Below, one piece after another: positions 45,690-57,677 of a stretch of 64,000 nt of DNA. This DNA is from Gordionus sp. m RMFG-2023 (taxonomy: Eukaryota > Nematomorpha > Gordioida > Chordodea > Parachordodidae): the NCBI RefSeq assembly GCF_954871325.1, contig NC_088775.1, forward strand, positions 21,987,561-22,051,560, in the 5' to 3' direction. Both the position numbers and the translations under genes were made by a program. A model generated the notes under the pieces. The model was not told the origin of the DNA, did no database searches, and worked only from the letters and a program-made list of their open reading frames with translations. The first letter of the stretch is position 1. Each line of letters opens with the position of its first letter.

Positions 45690-46999
45690 AAGGGATAGGA
45701 ATGGTTCCATGATATTTTTACCTAGACGGTAGGCACGGATATATTTTACAAAGAGATTTTGCGATGTTTGCAGAATACGGGTCTTGAGTAGAACCATGAA
45801 AATCTTGGACGCCGTTGAAGTAAGTGCAATAGCCCTGTAATCCCGAAAATTAATAGAGTTCGAGATCTTTGGGAAGTTACAAAGAGTGGATAAATTCCTA
45901 GGAGTCGTCCCTGAAGACCATATTTTGTTGAAAATAATAAGAAGGCCTGGTATGGCATCTGATGTTGCTTTTAGTTGTTCTCCTGTGATATCATCCGGAC
46001 CAGGGGCTTTGTGATTCTTTAGTTTCTTCAAAGCAGCGGATATCTCGGTCAATGTAAATTGGGAGGTAGTATGTTGTTCATATATCCTCATAGGTTTTCT
46101 GGATTCAACGATATTCATATAATAATTTGTTCAAAGTGCCATTTGGTCTTCCTGGTCAAAAATAACTTTGTTGTTTTCTAAACGAATTGAAAGTAGTTTT
46201 CTGAAAGTTTTCGATTTGCAGAAATACTTGAGTTTACTATAATCATCAAAAAGTCTATTGCTTCTCATGTCTACATCTATCTCATAAGCTTTCCTCGCCG
46301 TGAAAGTTCTTCTGTCACTTCTTAAAGATCCTTGGATGATTTTCCAGAGTTCCCTGTCAAAGTAGTTCCTTGAGCGAAGCTCCTCAATTTTCAGTAAAAT
46401 GGTCATAGATATTCATTTATTCCTTCTCAGAGAATTATTATTTATCAGAACCTTGCTCGCTTCATGGATGTCTCCCTTAAACAGCATCCAGCATTCTTCA
46501 ACTGTTTTGGATTGAGATATATATACAAACTTTGCGACCTTTTCACGTAGTTTATGATCAAACAAGTCTCTAATTTCAGATATTAGTAGGTTTCTGACAT
46601 TTTATGTTCTGGACATATTTGTTGGTTGATTGGGAGTGTAATTAGATCAAACAGGGGATTTCTTACCAAGATTTTGGCTTTAATCATTCTGTAGTCGGAT
46701 AGGTTTATATTCATCATAGCCATCACATCTTTGAACCAACCATGAACATTTGATATGATAAAATCTATCTGCGATCTGCAGCTTCCTCTATTAAAGGTGA
46801 AAGTATTCGTCTCTCTATGAGAGAAAAAGGTATTTTCCATTTTGAGATTTTTACTACTGCATAATTCAAGTATTTTCCTGCATTCATCTCCATTTGGTTG
46901 AGCGAGAGCTGCATAACCAATTATGTCTCTCCTTTTATAATTTCCTCTAAACCAATACTGGTGTTGTCGCCCATCAAAATTATATTATATCTACTGTAA
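45690..46999 (-). pseudogene. Minus-strand LINE: endonuclease end and RT start
   Basis: Leftward from the hAT-like insertion: the endonuclease C-terminus with RSQIDFIISN and LSDYRMIKAKI (family SDH site, here SDY), a connector at 46406-46131 (SDRRTFTARKAYEID), then the RT start KKLKNHKAPGPDDITGEQLK and FRDYRAIALTSTASKIF. The last residues before the RTE insertion, YRLGKNIMEPFLSLK, correspond to the RT GFRxGRST region. Stops and shifts interrupt it. The sequence resumes at 36475. Confidence 0.78.
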
Positions 47000-47020
47000 G
47001 CAGTGGCGTCGCTAGGGGGA

Positions 47021-48255
47021 AGCGCAGGGGCTCGAGCCCCCTGAAAAATTTGAATAGCCTCCTGAAGCAAAAAATTTTTTTTTAATGGCTCCTTAATATC
47101 CCCTTGAACTAAAAATAATTTTTTTGATTGCCCACTGAATGATTTCTTTTATAATTCCATTAAGTAATATATATATAATTATTATTATTTAGAAATTAAT
47201 AAGACTATTTAAATTTTTATTAAATGAATATTATTTTAATTATTAAGATTAGATTTTTACATATAAATTATCTTTTCACTATGTCAGCTTGGAATCAAAT
47301 TCTGTTTTAAAAACATAATATCAATAACTAACTAAATATTAATTTAGCTTTAACAGTTGAAGTTTAATTGACTTTTATTATTTAAATTATTATTTACCAA
47401 TGACATAATGTCATTGTATTTGACCCTAATTAAATAAATATAATCATATATTATTTGAAAATTAATAAATTTAATATTGTAATTAGCCGAGTTCAAAATG
47501 ACTAATCAACTGTATATTTATTTTGAAATTTTATTATCATACCTTAAGAATATTTTCAAGGTCCAAATAAGTATACTAGATATCTTTATAAAAAGTAAGT
47601 TAACATATAGTTTATAATCCTCTACTATAAACAGTTGTTTATAAAATATTAGATAGAAAGCCACTTTTATAGACGTATTTGACAGTTATATAATATATTA
47701 CAGCTAATATTATAATGAATTTTACTAATAAATGCTTATGATAATAAATATAGTAACAATTTGCTTTCAAGTATTTAACGCCATCTATTTTGTAATAAAT
47801 AATTTTTAAAATTAAAGATTTTATTATTCATCCTGCAATAGATGTAATAAATTTGATATCTTTTCTTCTCTTTTTTTACGTGTTTTTAGGAAAGCTATTT
47901 TTTTCATTTTCGAAAAACAGTCTTGAGTTAAATTTTAATACAAGTATATTTTTGATATATTACAAACTACTATTATTTTAAGATATAATATACCAAGGTG
48001 GTGCGACAATATATAAAATCTTAATCTTTATTTTATAGTTAGAAAATGTTTCATTTTTAATATGGCATTGCCGTGCAAATATCTCCAGGCTTCAATATAT
48101 TTGCATAATTATTTCTTCCAAAGATTTTTAGTGTTTTTATTTTATCAATTTATCCAACATAATAAATTATGATATTAGTTTACATCGTGAACAATGTCAT
48201 TGGTTGAGGTATTATTATATGTCATTGGATGTTGTTTGATACCATTTTAATGAAT
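47021..48255. other. AT-rich left part of the hAT-like element
   Basis: No gene beyond the weak hAT C-terminal scrap on the minus strand near 47850-47920. Confidence 0.4.
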
Positions 48256-48399
48256 TCGGTACGAAACAGCGAAAATCAGAATAGCGAAAAATAAAAAAAT
48301 GTTCCCATTATGTATAACTCCACTAAAAAGTCATAAAATAATATTATATCTATTTATATTTAGTATATTATTAAATATGTTAATTTTTTCCAAATAAAT

Positions 48400-48960
48400 T
48401 AAGTTATTATCATGGTATTTATATATTGTCAATTTATAAATACTAATTTTTTGTATATGACATTAATAATGTATGGCCATTATATAAACTCTATCTTCTT
48501 TAAATATTATCAATAAAATACTAATATATAATGTTTAATATTAATTTTTTGTATATGACATTAATAATGTATGGTCATTACATAAACTGTATCTTTAAAT
48601 ATTATCAATAAAATACTAATATTTTGTATATTTATTGTATTTTTAATTAATATAATGTTTAATATTAATTTTTTAAAATATATTATAAAAATGATTTATA
48701 CAAAATAACTTATAGACCAATAAATATGTTATTAATTTTTTCACAATTGTTATTGCCTTGCCTAATATAATATGAATCCTTTTTAAATCCTAAATATGGT
48801 ATTTATATATTTTCAATTTATAAATACTGATTATTTGTAAATTTATGGGATTAATAATGTATGGCCATTACATAAACTCTATCTTTAAATATTATCAATA
48901 AAATACTAATATTTTGTATATTTATTGCAATTTTAAGTGGCTTGCTCAACACTAACAAAC
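48400..48960 (+). repeat. Tandem AT-rich duplications left of the retroelement
   Basis: A block with TGACATTAATAATGTATGG and ATTATCAATAAAATACTAAT occurs three times. The part 48653-48850 recurs in direct orientation at 52150-52335. Confidence 0.8.
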
Positions 48961-49351
48961 CACCAAGATGTCTTTGATTCAATCAATGATGAAAATACTT
49001 ATCTCAATCATATATAGATTTAAGTTAATTTATCTACTTGATCATTATATTTATTTTTAAAAATATTTTTAAACATTCCAAAATTCCACAATCATCTAAA
49101 CCTCAAATTTTATTATATATTTTTCAAAAATATAGATTTTAAGTTAGTTTGTGTTATATTTTTTAGAATATAAATTTTTATTTAAACATTACTCAATTAT
49201 TCTTAATACAACAAAATTTAAATTTTCAATTTAATTTTATAACTTTTATTTATTTATTTTTTTTAAAAAAATAACATTTTTGAAAAGTCATTCATTTATA
49301 CATACCCCCTACCCTCTTCTCCTTTTTTTTTTTTATTCTTCTAAATTGGGT

Positions 49352-52100
49352 ATGTCAAGCATTTGTAAAGCCTGCCATAGAAATATCACCTTGACCCAAG
49401 CTATTTGTTTTTATAAACATGGGCCCAGGTCAAAACCATGAATAAACAATGGTAAACCCCATTTAAATGAAATTTTGTACAACAAAATTGAATCAACCAC
49501 CATTGTAATTCAAAATTTTTATCCTGATTTTTATGATAATTTTTTAAAGTGGGAAAAGCCACCAACCTTAATCCACCTACCCCTTAAATCAAGGTCTTTA
49601 ATTTCTAATTTTTTAACAACACTTATTATGGAAGTTAATTGAAATTTAAATTCCCTTAAAGCTTGGGAGAATCTTTTAACCTTTCCTTTTAAAGTCTTAA
49701 TTAAACCTACAGATAAAAATAAAAAAACTATTTTGCATGAAAGTATAAAATATAAAATAGACCATTTTTATGATTTAGAAATGGAAAATTACGTTCCTGG
49801 CGTAAGGGCTACATCTGATTTTTCCCATAAGTGTAAAATTATATCAAAAAAAATAGACCAAGGGGACGTATGTGGAGCTCTTAAATTAGCTTCATCTAAT
49901 GATAAATTGGCTCCATTTGATGGACATACTTTTACTTTATTAAAAGAATTGCATCCTCAGGCTTTTCCTGAAGATCTTCCCATCCCTATAAAATCTAATT
50001 TAATCGAAATAGGTAAGGAAGAATTAATACAGTTTTATCTTTTAATAAAAACTCTGCAGGGGGAATTGACGGTTTTCGCCCCTCTTATTTCCAATTTTTA
50101 ATTAACCCTAAAAATCCTTATCAAGATTCATTTGTAAATTTATTCATAATACTTATTGAAAATATATTGAACAATTATTTACCTAGTCAAATTCACCAAA
50201 TTCTTTTTGGCGCAAGATTAATTGCTTTATCTAAGCCTGATGGTGGAGTTAGGCCAATTGCAATAGGGTCTTTTTCTAGGAGACTTTTAGCTAAGATAAT
50301 TGTTGAGCGCATCAAACCTGATGCTTCAAAAATGTTCCAAACATATCAACTAGGCTTTGGTACTAAAAGGGGATGCGAAATAGCCGCTCACTCTCTTCGT
50401 ATATATATCGAAGATCCTCCTCCAGACGCTGTCTGTAAGCTTGATTTTAAAAATGCTTTTAATTCTTTATCCAGAAAAACATTTTTGAACATTTTTTATG
50501 AAAAATTCCCAGTTTATGCAAGATTTATTGAACAGTCTTATGGCTGTAGAACCCCTCTCAAATTCGGGGAATATACAATTCCTTCTGACGAAAGTATCCA
50601 ACAAGGAGACCCTTTGGGCCCTCTGATCTTTAGTTTAGGTATACATAACCTAGTTCATTGTCTAAAATCCTCTTTTAATTTAGATTTAAACATATGGTAT
50701 CTAGATGATGGTACCATTTGCAGACCTTCTAAAAATATTCTTGCAGCGATAGAATATATAGAGAAGAATTCTCTAAACATAGGCCTTACTCTAAATAAAG
50801 CTAAATCGGAAATATGCTTTTAAATTCAAATACTCTCAAAGTCCAAGGGTTTAAAATCATCAAAAAAAGGGAAATTAATCTTCTAGGTTCACCTTTAAGC
50901 AGTTTTTCCAACTGTGAGGTGTTCGTGGAAAAATTTTTCGAAGGCTTATCAAGACTTGAAACTATTTTAAACAAAATTCCTTCACACCTGAGCTTTTTTC
51001 TTTAAAAAAATATTTATTTTTACCAAAGATTGTACATATTTTTAGATCTTCTTCCTTTTTTCTAAATAATGAAATTATTAATCGTGTTCATGAATTTTTT
51101 AGAAGTTTATTAGAAAATATTTTAAATATTAAATTGGAAGATTTTAATTGGGGTTTTTCACAATTACCCTCGAAAATGGGTGGTTTAGATTTATATCCTT
51201 TAAATCTTATATCTCTTTCCTCATTTTTGGCATCGCGTTTGATGAATAACGCCATGATATCTTCTTTTATCTCTCCTAAAGATAACCTTTTAAACTCAGC
51301 CTTGACAGCCTGGATATCTTTAGCTCCACCTGAAGCTGTCTTACCCACGATCTTAACACACCAATCTATTTTCTAACCTTTAATTAAATATTTTTTAAAA
51401 TAATCTCATCAAACCCCCCTTTGGAGTATATTCAACTATTACAGAATGCTGACTGTACTAGTGGTTATGAATGGTTGGAAGCATTACCAAGTCGTAACCT
51501 CTTATCAGATGAACAATTAAGAGTTGCCAGAGGCCATCGACTTGGATGTAACATTGTTCAACCACATACATGCATCAAATGTAAAATATTAGTTGACTCC
51601 AAAGGGAGACATGGTCTAAATTGTATATATAGTCAAGGCAGGCATGCAAGGAATGCAGCAATTAATTTAGCTATTAGCCGTTCTCTTACCAGGGCCCGAT
51701 TGCCAAACATCCTGGAGCCTACAAATTTATCGTTAGATGATGGCTTAAGACCAGATGGCTTAACTTCCGTGCCTTGGTCTTTAGGGAAATCCTTAATTTG
51801 GGACTTCACATGCGTATCTTCTTTCCCAAAAAATTTAAATTCTAATCCGGTTGATGCGGAGAAAAAAAAACAATAAAATATTCCAAATTCACAAATTATA
51901 TTTTTACACCGATTGTTATCTCTTCTCTTGGACATATGCCAAGCGGAACTTTAAAGTTTTTAAAAAATATAGGGGATAAGACAAGAGCCCTTACATCAGA
52001 ACCTAAAGAATTTTATTTTTCAAAACAAAACCTTCAAATCACAATTTTAAAATATAATTACGCATGTTTTTGGGGAACTTGTAGTCCCACCTCCGTTTTT
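49352..52100 (+). pseudogene. Retroelement ORF: RT with C-terminal restriction-like endonuclease
   Basis: A protein of about 900 residues in several frames. It starts near 49352 with a CKACHRN finger-like start. RT landmarks are LIALSKPDGGVRPIAIGSFS, YQLGFGTKRGCEIAAH, CKLDFKNAFNSL (motif A), QQGDPLGPLIF (motif B) and IWYLDDGTIC (motif C, YLDD). The C-terminal part at 51421-51876 has a CIKC finger, HGLNC, GRHARN, then RPDG and IWDFTCV. The RPDG and WD blocks resemble the PD-(D/E)XK endonuclease signature seen at the end of similar invertebrate elements. Two in-frame TGA codons (near 49439 and 49640) and several shifts (near 50060, 50820, 51000) inactivate it. The RT active site is intact. Assignment to a named clade is not possible from sequence alone. 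Confidence 0.82.
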
Positions 52101-52149
52101 ATATAATATTGTTTTATTTTATTTTATATTTGATGTGAGAAAAATTAAA

Positions 52150-52335
52150 TATAATATTTAATATTAATTTTTTAAAATATATCATAAAAATGATTTATAT
52201 AAAATACCAATAAATATGTTATTAATTTTTTCACAATTGTTATTGCCTTGCCTAATATAATATGAATCATTTTTAAATCCTAAATATGGTATTTATATAT
52301 TTTCAATTTATAAATACTGATTTTTTGTAAATTTA
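52150..52335 (+). repeat. Direct repeat of 48653-48850 right of the retroelement
   Basis: Shares TTATTGCCTTGCCTAATATA and flanking sequence with the left copy, about 95% by eye. The pair brackets the retroelement. Confidence 0.85.
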
Positions 52336-53917
52336 ATTTAAAAGCATGGCAAACAATATATCTTTCTTTCTTATAAAAATTTATTCATAGTAAATAAAGG
52401 GTTTTTTTTAAAATTATTTATATTTTAAAAACTTTTACATTCAATTTTAAGTATACACTGCATAGACAGATTGATCATTTATATTTGCACTGAATAATAT
52501 AAATAACACAATCATAATACAATATGCATTCATAAAATATTAACAGTGTATCTACTATCTATTGGAAAATGACAATCATCTAAAATAGATTTATTAATTA
52601 TGTTTATTCAAAGGGTTGAAAAAAAGGAATATTATATTCATATAATAATAATCTTCAATAGCTGCTTTTCCTGCTGATTTATTATCATTTGTAAGCTAAA
52701 TTATTTGCCACTAAGAAATTTAATTTAATATAATAAAAAAATAAATCTATACCTTCAGCAGAATTAAGCATGACCTCTGTATCTTCTTTTTGCATTTTAG
52801 GTTGGCTGAATTAAATTTTGGCCTAAAATCATCTAAATTTCTAAAATCAATTGCTAAAAAATTTATACTTTCATGAGTATCTCTTATGAGAAAGTTGCTT
52901 GTAAACTGAATTGAATTTGTTCCTAAATTATTAAATTTATTTACTGTATCGCATTAAATTATTAATATTTCATTAAAACTAATTGTATAATTTTCTCATA
53001 TCAAAAATTTTCGCCATATTGGGAACATTTTTGGGAACATTTTAAAAATGTTCCCTGATTTTCGCTGTTTCGGTCTTCGCTATATCGTGCCCAGGCCCGT
53101 TTTAATTTCCATTACAATGATTATAAATAAAAATATTTTTAAACTATTACTTTTCCCGCACTTTGATGAACCAATCACAGAATTGGACGAAACTTTACGA
53201 TGAAGTGTCCATACGATCATAGGCACGGAAATGATGGCACTCACGATGACTGCAAATTAACCAGCATCTATTATTTGTATGGCTATGTAATTTAATATTA
53301 TTACTACAGCTGCTGAGAGCATATGATTGCATATTTTAGATAAGCAATAATGATTAACTATGTACGTGCGTTTATATATCATTAAAAATGGAAGATAATC
53401 TTTTAGAAATTTTCACATCACAATAATTTTATCGATTACTTATCTAGCTTCCATCATGTCACCTAAGAGGAAGCTCTAACCACCATATAATTTTATGACT
53501 AGGATTGGTCGTTTATATTCTCTTCTTCTAAAATTGTCGATTTGGTTGAGCCTATAAATTTTAATTTATTAGTCCATTCTATAAACTAAAATGGTTACAG
53601 AGAGTTATATTAGTTTCATTACCTTTTGTCAATGTAAGTTGTTAAGAATTATATTACCTTATTGTTGTAGCTGTTGAAAAAAAGAAGATATAAATTTAAT
53701 ATAATATATCAAATGTCAGTTATTTTCTGACAGGGGAATTAGTGTTTCCTTCTAGATGAGAGTGAAACGAAATTAACACATGAGTTTTTTTGGTAAAGAA
53801 CAATAATAGTTTCTTTGTGAGCTGTTTGGAGTGAAGAAGACATTATATTGGATGAAGACGGGATTGATCGGGAAGATTTAGCAATTTAATGATTATCGTT
53901 TATGATACTTAGATATT
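52336..53917. other. AT-rich stretch with one unrecognised coding-like scrap
   Basis: A minus-strand reading near 52960-52760 (NFLIRDTHESINFLAIDF, then RNLDDFRPKFNSANL) looks protein-like but matches no family I know. Otherwise nothing is seen. Confidence 0.35.
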
Positions 53918-54030
53918 TTTTTAGATATATGTATGAATAAATTGGATTTAGATATTTGTATGAATAAATTGGATTTAGATATTTGTATGAATAAATTGGA
54001 TTTAGATATTTGTATGAATAAATTGGATTT
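53918..54030 (+). repeat. 27-bp minisatellite, about four units
   Basis: Unit with GGATTTAGATATTTGTATGA. The last unit diverges. Confidence 0.92.
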
Positions 54031-54535
54031 TTAGACTATATGGGAACTTGTACTATTTCTAGTTGGATTGTTTTAGATTGATAAGTTATATTTTTAGAGG
54101 GAAGGATTGAGAGTAAGAGGCATTCTTTTATACTCATGTGGTTCTTGAAACCATTATCAATTGAGGCATATGTATGAATTAATTAACCTTTTTTATCACA
54201 ATTCTTTAAACGCAAAATTTTTTTATATCAGTAATCAAAAATATTTTATATTGTAATAAATAGATTTTGTATTAAAAAGTAATAATTTTAAATATGTCTT
54301 GTATGTATTGTTTTAATTATTTATATGCTAGTTTATTTTTTTATGCTTAATATAATAAATGACAAAATATGAAATTCAGAATAATTGTTAAGAGTTAACA
54401 AATTTTTAAAAGTATAATATATTGATATAAAGCCTGGACTAAGGCCCGCAAATTAGGGGATATGGGCTTCGACTCTCATTAAAAATTTTTAGTTAAGCCC
54501 CCTAAGATTGTAAATGCTAGCGACGCCCCAGCCTG

Positions 54536-54915
54536 TAAGGCATTAATTATATTTTCCAGATCATCCAAAAAGGGTAATCTGTCTCTCCTATATGGGGGTG
54601 CGTATATATTTACTAGAATAGTTGGTCTAAAATTTGTGTTAACATATAATAAACCACATCTTTCAGAAATTGGTACAAATTTAACTATATAGCTTTTTTT
54701 TGTTAATCAGAAAGCCAACACCGGACTACTAAGTATTACCAGAGCAGTATAAGATGAAGTGGTTGGGTATTTTCCTGACTATGGGTTTCCTGTAAAGCAA
54801 TAAAGCCATTTTCTCATGTCATAAGTTTCACTAAAATAGCAAGTTTATCACGTAGACCGTTTATATTCAAAGAAGATATAAGTAATTGACTTTTAAGTTT
54901 ATGCATGGCTCTACT
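54536..54915 (-). pseudogene. Minus-strand LINE: endonuclease N-terminus
   Basis: Begins near 54910 with MHKLKSQLLISSLNINGLRD, the standard opening of an AP-type LINE endonuclease (catalytic Asn in NINGLRD). GFIALQETHS follows, which carries the catalytic Glu, then YRRDRLPFLDDLENII near 54570. Frame changes occur near 54840 and 54600. It abuts the hAT-like element and resumes at 46999. The enzyme nicks target DNA for integration. Confidence 0.78.
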
Positions 54916-54960
54916 AAATTGTATTGACTTGAGTTTAAGGAGATTCCATAGGAGGTTTAT

Positions 54961-56100
54961 TTAATTATACTTAGTGATTTAAAAGTTCTTTGCATAATTA
55001 ATAATTTAAGAGGGATGATATCATTCAGCCTGATCCGACTAGTCAAGAGGGAGAAAATTTTACTTATCAGTTTCGTCAATTCTAAGGTAATAAATATAAC
55101 CATTAAAGTGAAACTAGTTATCAAATATGAGAATAACTATTTGTATCAGTCGTGAAAAAGAGAAGAAACTAATCACAGAGAATATTTTATAGGGGACAAA
55201 ATTGTTAAGGAACAGATAAGATAGCTATACTTTAATCTTAGAGAACATTGGATCACATAGAGAAGCACCAATAAAGAAAAAAATAAAGTCAAACTAATAA
55301 TAATTAAAAAAAACAATAGATTCTGAGAAGATAGAGACCTTTTAGAAAAATTTAAGAGGACCAAACAGGGGAAGAAAAATACGAAAGGAATTACATTAAA
55401 GGAAAGCATAAGTAATAATATATTAACCTCTATTTCGATGTATTGGCTAGGATCCGAGTAAGTAAACAACGATAGAAAATAATTTTACAATAAAATTTAA
55501 GAATTAAAATTTTAGCGGAAAATATGAGAAAAAGTATTAAATTTTAATAATATTATTTCCGTTTAATAAAAGGTATTATTCATTAGAAAATAAATAAATA
55601 AAACATGGAAGACATTCATTAGAAAATAAATAAATAAAACATGAAAGGCTTTCATGTTCTTAATTTCTTCCAAAACAATTAATTTTCCACTTATTGTATT
55701 ATTTAAATTGTTTACAAATTTACATGTTTATTTTAAAAGAAAAATCCAAACGAGAATCTAGAAAGAAAATAATAATAAATAAAAAAATAAAGGAAAGGAA
55801 AGGAAAGGAAAGGAAAGGAAAGGAAATAATATCAATTCATAATAAAAGGAGGAAATAATTTTTCAAAATGGTAGCAAAAAATATTATCAAAATGGTAGCA
55901 AAAATAAAATGAAGAAAATAATGTAAATTTAGTAAAAAATGGAGGGCATAATTTAAATTAGTAAAAGGTAGCAAAAAATAAAGTGAGGGAAATAATGTAA
56001 TATTTTAATAACAAAATAGAGGAAATAACTTAAATTAGTAACAAAAGCATCTTAGTAAAAGGGGGATTTAGAAAAATGCAGTATTTTAAAGAGGGTGAGA
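54961..56100. other. Purine-rich stretch with an AAAGG microsatellite
   Basis: No gene. (AAAGG)n runs near 55793-55826; a direct repeat with AAATAAATAAATAAAACATG lies near 55585-55640; AAAATGGTAGCAAAAA repeats near 55866-55905. The left part may be the LINE 5' UTR. Confidence 0.5.
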
Positions 56101-57415
56101 GGGTGAAAGGGAGAAGAGAGAAGATAAATTCAGGTTAAAGGTTCAATGCCTAAACGAAAATGACTAGAAATAATCAAATGCACGGTAAACTAATCCTAAA
56201 TATATATCTTCAGACAAATCTAGTCTCAAAAATCTAATGTAAATAAGATAATTTCTAGTAAAAAGGCTTAATGCATAAGCATAAAATGCTAATGATATTA
56301 ATGATTGTTGATTAGTCTTATATTTTAAATTTGAATATTTATTTATTTTTAAAATATATTAACGTTATATCATTTGAATATCTTATATTATTTAAATTGA
56401 TTGTTTAATATATTCAATTAACTTTGTTTGATATTTTTTGTATAAATAGATTGTGATAGAAAAAAGAAGTTAGTTAAAATTTAAATTTATATTACTAAAA
56501 CAAATTTGCTTAACTCTACTTAAAATGGTGCCCCGGTTACGGTGGTACGTTTCTTCGTTTTTTTTTTAAAAAAAAAAAATATATAATAAAAGTTTAAAAA
56601 TTAAAATTATATCCTTACCTTGAAAATAAAATAATCAAAGAATTTATCCGTTTTTTTTGTCGATTTCTTTTGTAAAAATAAAAAGTAAAGGAATTACTTA
56701 TCAAATTCGTCGTTCGATATTGGAGATGATAAAAGGACATATAAAATTTTTTTGACTTTTCTTTTCGATAGTCAAAATTTTATCCAAATTTACAAAATTA
56801 TAATAGGTAAAAAAAAAAAGAGAAAATAAAATATATATATATATATAAATAAAAAGAGTAATATGATAAAAATAGTTTTTTCATCGGAATCTTTGCATTT
56901 CTACGTTATGATGTTTTGTTTTAAAGCTTATAATACCTCAGTGCATAATTATCGATAAAATGTTGAAGGAAATGGGAGGATGTAATGAATTCTCTTATGT
57001 CCGAAATAATAGAATGAATGAAATTTTCTTTTATTTTAAGTCCTTACGAAAAATGATTGATACCTATATGTCTCTAAATGGGAAGCCCTATGTTTTTGAT
57101 GAAAATAATTTCATTTTTATATCTTGTGCAATTACGGAATATTAAAATTTAAATATTAAAACTTAAATATCTTTACGCTTTACATATTTGATGTACTACA
57201 TTTATTGGACATAGAAAAATTTTTATTAGCTATTGTCCCTATATTACGTTATTTTGTAATTTTTCTCGCAATTATAAAAAAAAAGTAAAAATTTTTTTTA
57301 CGCGCTTAGCAGATCACAGTTTATAGGTTATTAATAAAATTTTCTAACGATATTAAAGTAATATGAAATTCTTTGTGACGAATCAAGTTTAGATATTTAT
57401 AGATAATTCAAATTA

Positions 57416-57610
57416 AAACTTAGTGGACTAAATCCTCTTTACGAATTAGAATTAAATTTTTCACAGACAAATTATATTGAAACTTAGTGGATTAAATCCT
57501 CTTTACGAATTTGAATTAGAATTTATATAGATAAACTATTGAAACTTAGTGGACCACATTCTCTTGATTAAAATTAAAATTTTTTAGACAACTTAAATTT
57601 GATTTTAATG
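57416..57610 (+). repeat. ~63-bp leader repeats of element H
   Basis: AAACTTAGTGGA recurs at 57416, 57480 and 57542 with following TAAATCCTCTTTACGAATT, and a fourth weaker unit. Confidence 0.8.
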
Positions 57611-57677
57611 GACTACAATGTTTTGCTTTTACGATTTTAAAAATTGAAAGTTTACTTTATTTAAATAAAATTTTATA

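Larger units (their letters stand above)
36478..45690 (+). mobile_element. Plus-strand RTE-clade LINE, split by element E
   Basis: Starts in mid-ORF (YDMYEELHTKEGKNKIYRLA, 36487 on) and reaches the target duplication GTAAT. It resumes after element E at 44113 with IKEKEEIMNRWKEYF, exactly where the RTE protein should continue. It is 5' truncated, as is usual for LINEs. The 3' end near 45690 has an A-rich tail (GAGAAAAAAAAA). It inserted into the minus-strand LINE, whose RT resumes on the other side. Confidence 0.82.
48260..53074. mobile_element. Inverted-repeat element (MULE-like?) with TIR ACGAAACAGCG
   Basis: ACGAAACAGCGAAAATCAG at 48261 faces the inverse CTGATTTTCGCTGTTTCGG at 53055. The wider right end continues to CGATATAGCG-type sequence. 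Imperfect direct repeats CCATTTTAAT (near 48243) and CCGTTTTAAT (near 53096) could be a 9-10 bp target duplication, as in Mutator-like elements. It holds the retroelement at 49352-52100. Superfamily uncertain. Confidence 0.55.
47001..54531. mobile_element. 7.5 kb hAT-like element in the minus-strand LINE
   Basis: The left end CAGTGGCGTCGCTAG and inverted right end CTGGGGCGTCGCTAG match at 13 of 15 bases. They are flanked by ACTGTAAG (46993-47000) and CCTGTAAG (54532-54539), 7 of 8 alike. A possible transposase scrap (FSKMKKIAFLKTRKKR, minus, near 47920-47850) resembles the hAT C-terminus but is weak. It carries an inverted-repeat element and a retroelement. Confidence 0.72.
35300..54960 (-). 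mobile_element. Minus-strand LINE, split by two large insertions
   Basis: One LINE reads right to left in three blocks. The endonuclease start is at 54915-54536, the endonuclease end and RT start at 46999-45690, and the RT end and C-terminus at 36475-35400. The gaps are filled by the hAT-like element 47001-54531 and by the plus-strand RTE LINE 36478-45690. The blocks continue the same protein order across both gaps, which supports one original element. Frames carry many stops and shifts, so it is dead and older than its guests. The clade is uncertain (RTE/CR1-like by endonuclease and RT motifs). No target duplication could be defined. Confidence 0.78.

Noticed and set aside
49439-49642. TGA read as tryptophan (variant genetic code)
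   Set aside because: One TGA lies where Trp would fit, but the RTE LINE has TGA where Arg is expected (near 44573). Decay by CGA to TGA is simpler.
55173-55469. 98-residue hydrophobic minus-strand protein
   Set aside because: Low-complexity phenylalanine/leucine-rich reading of A-rich DNA, with no family resemblance.
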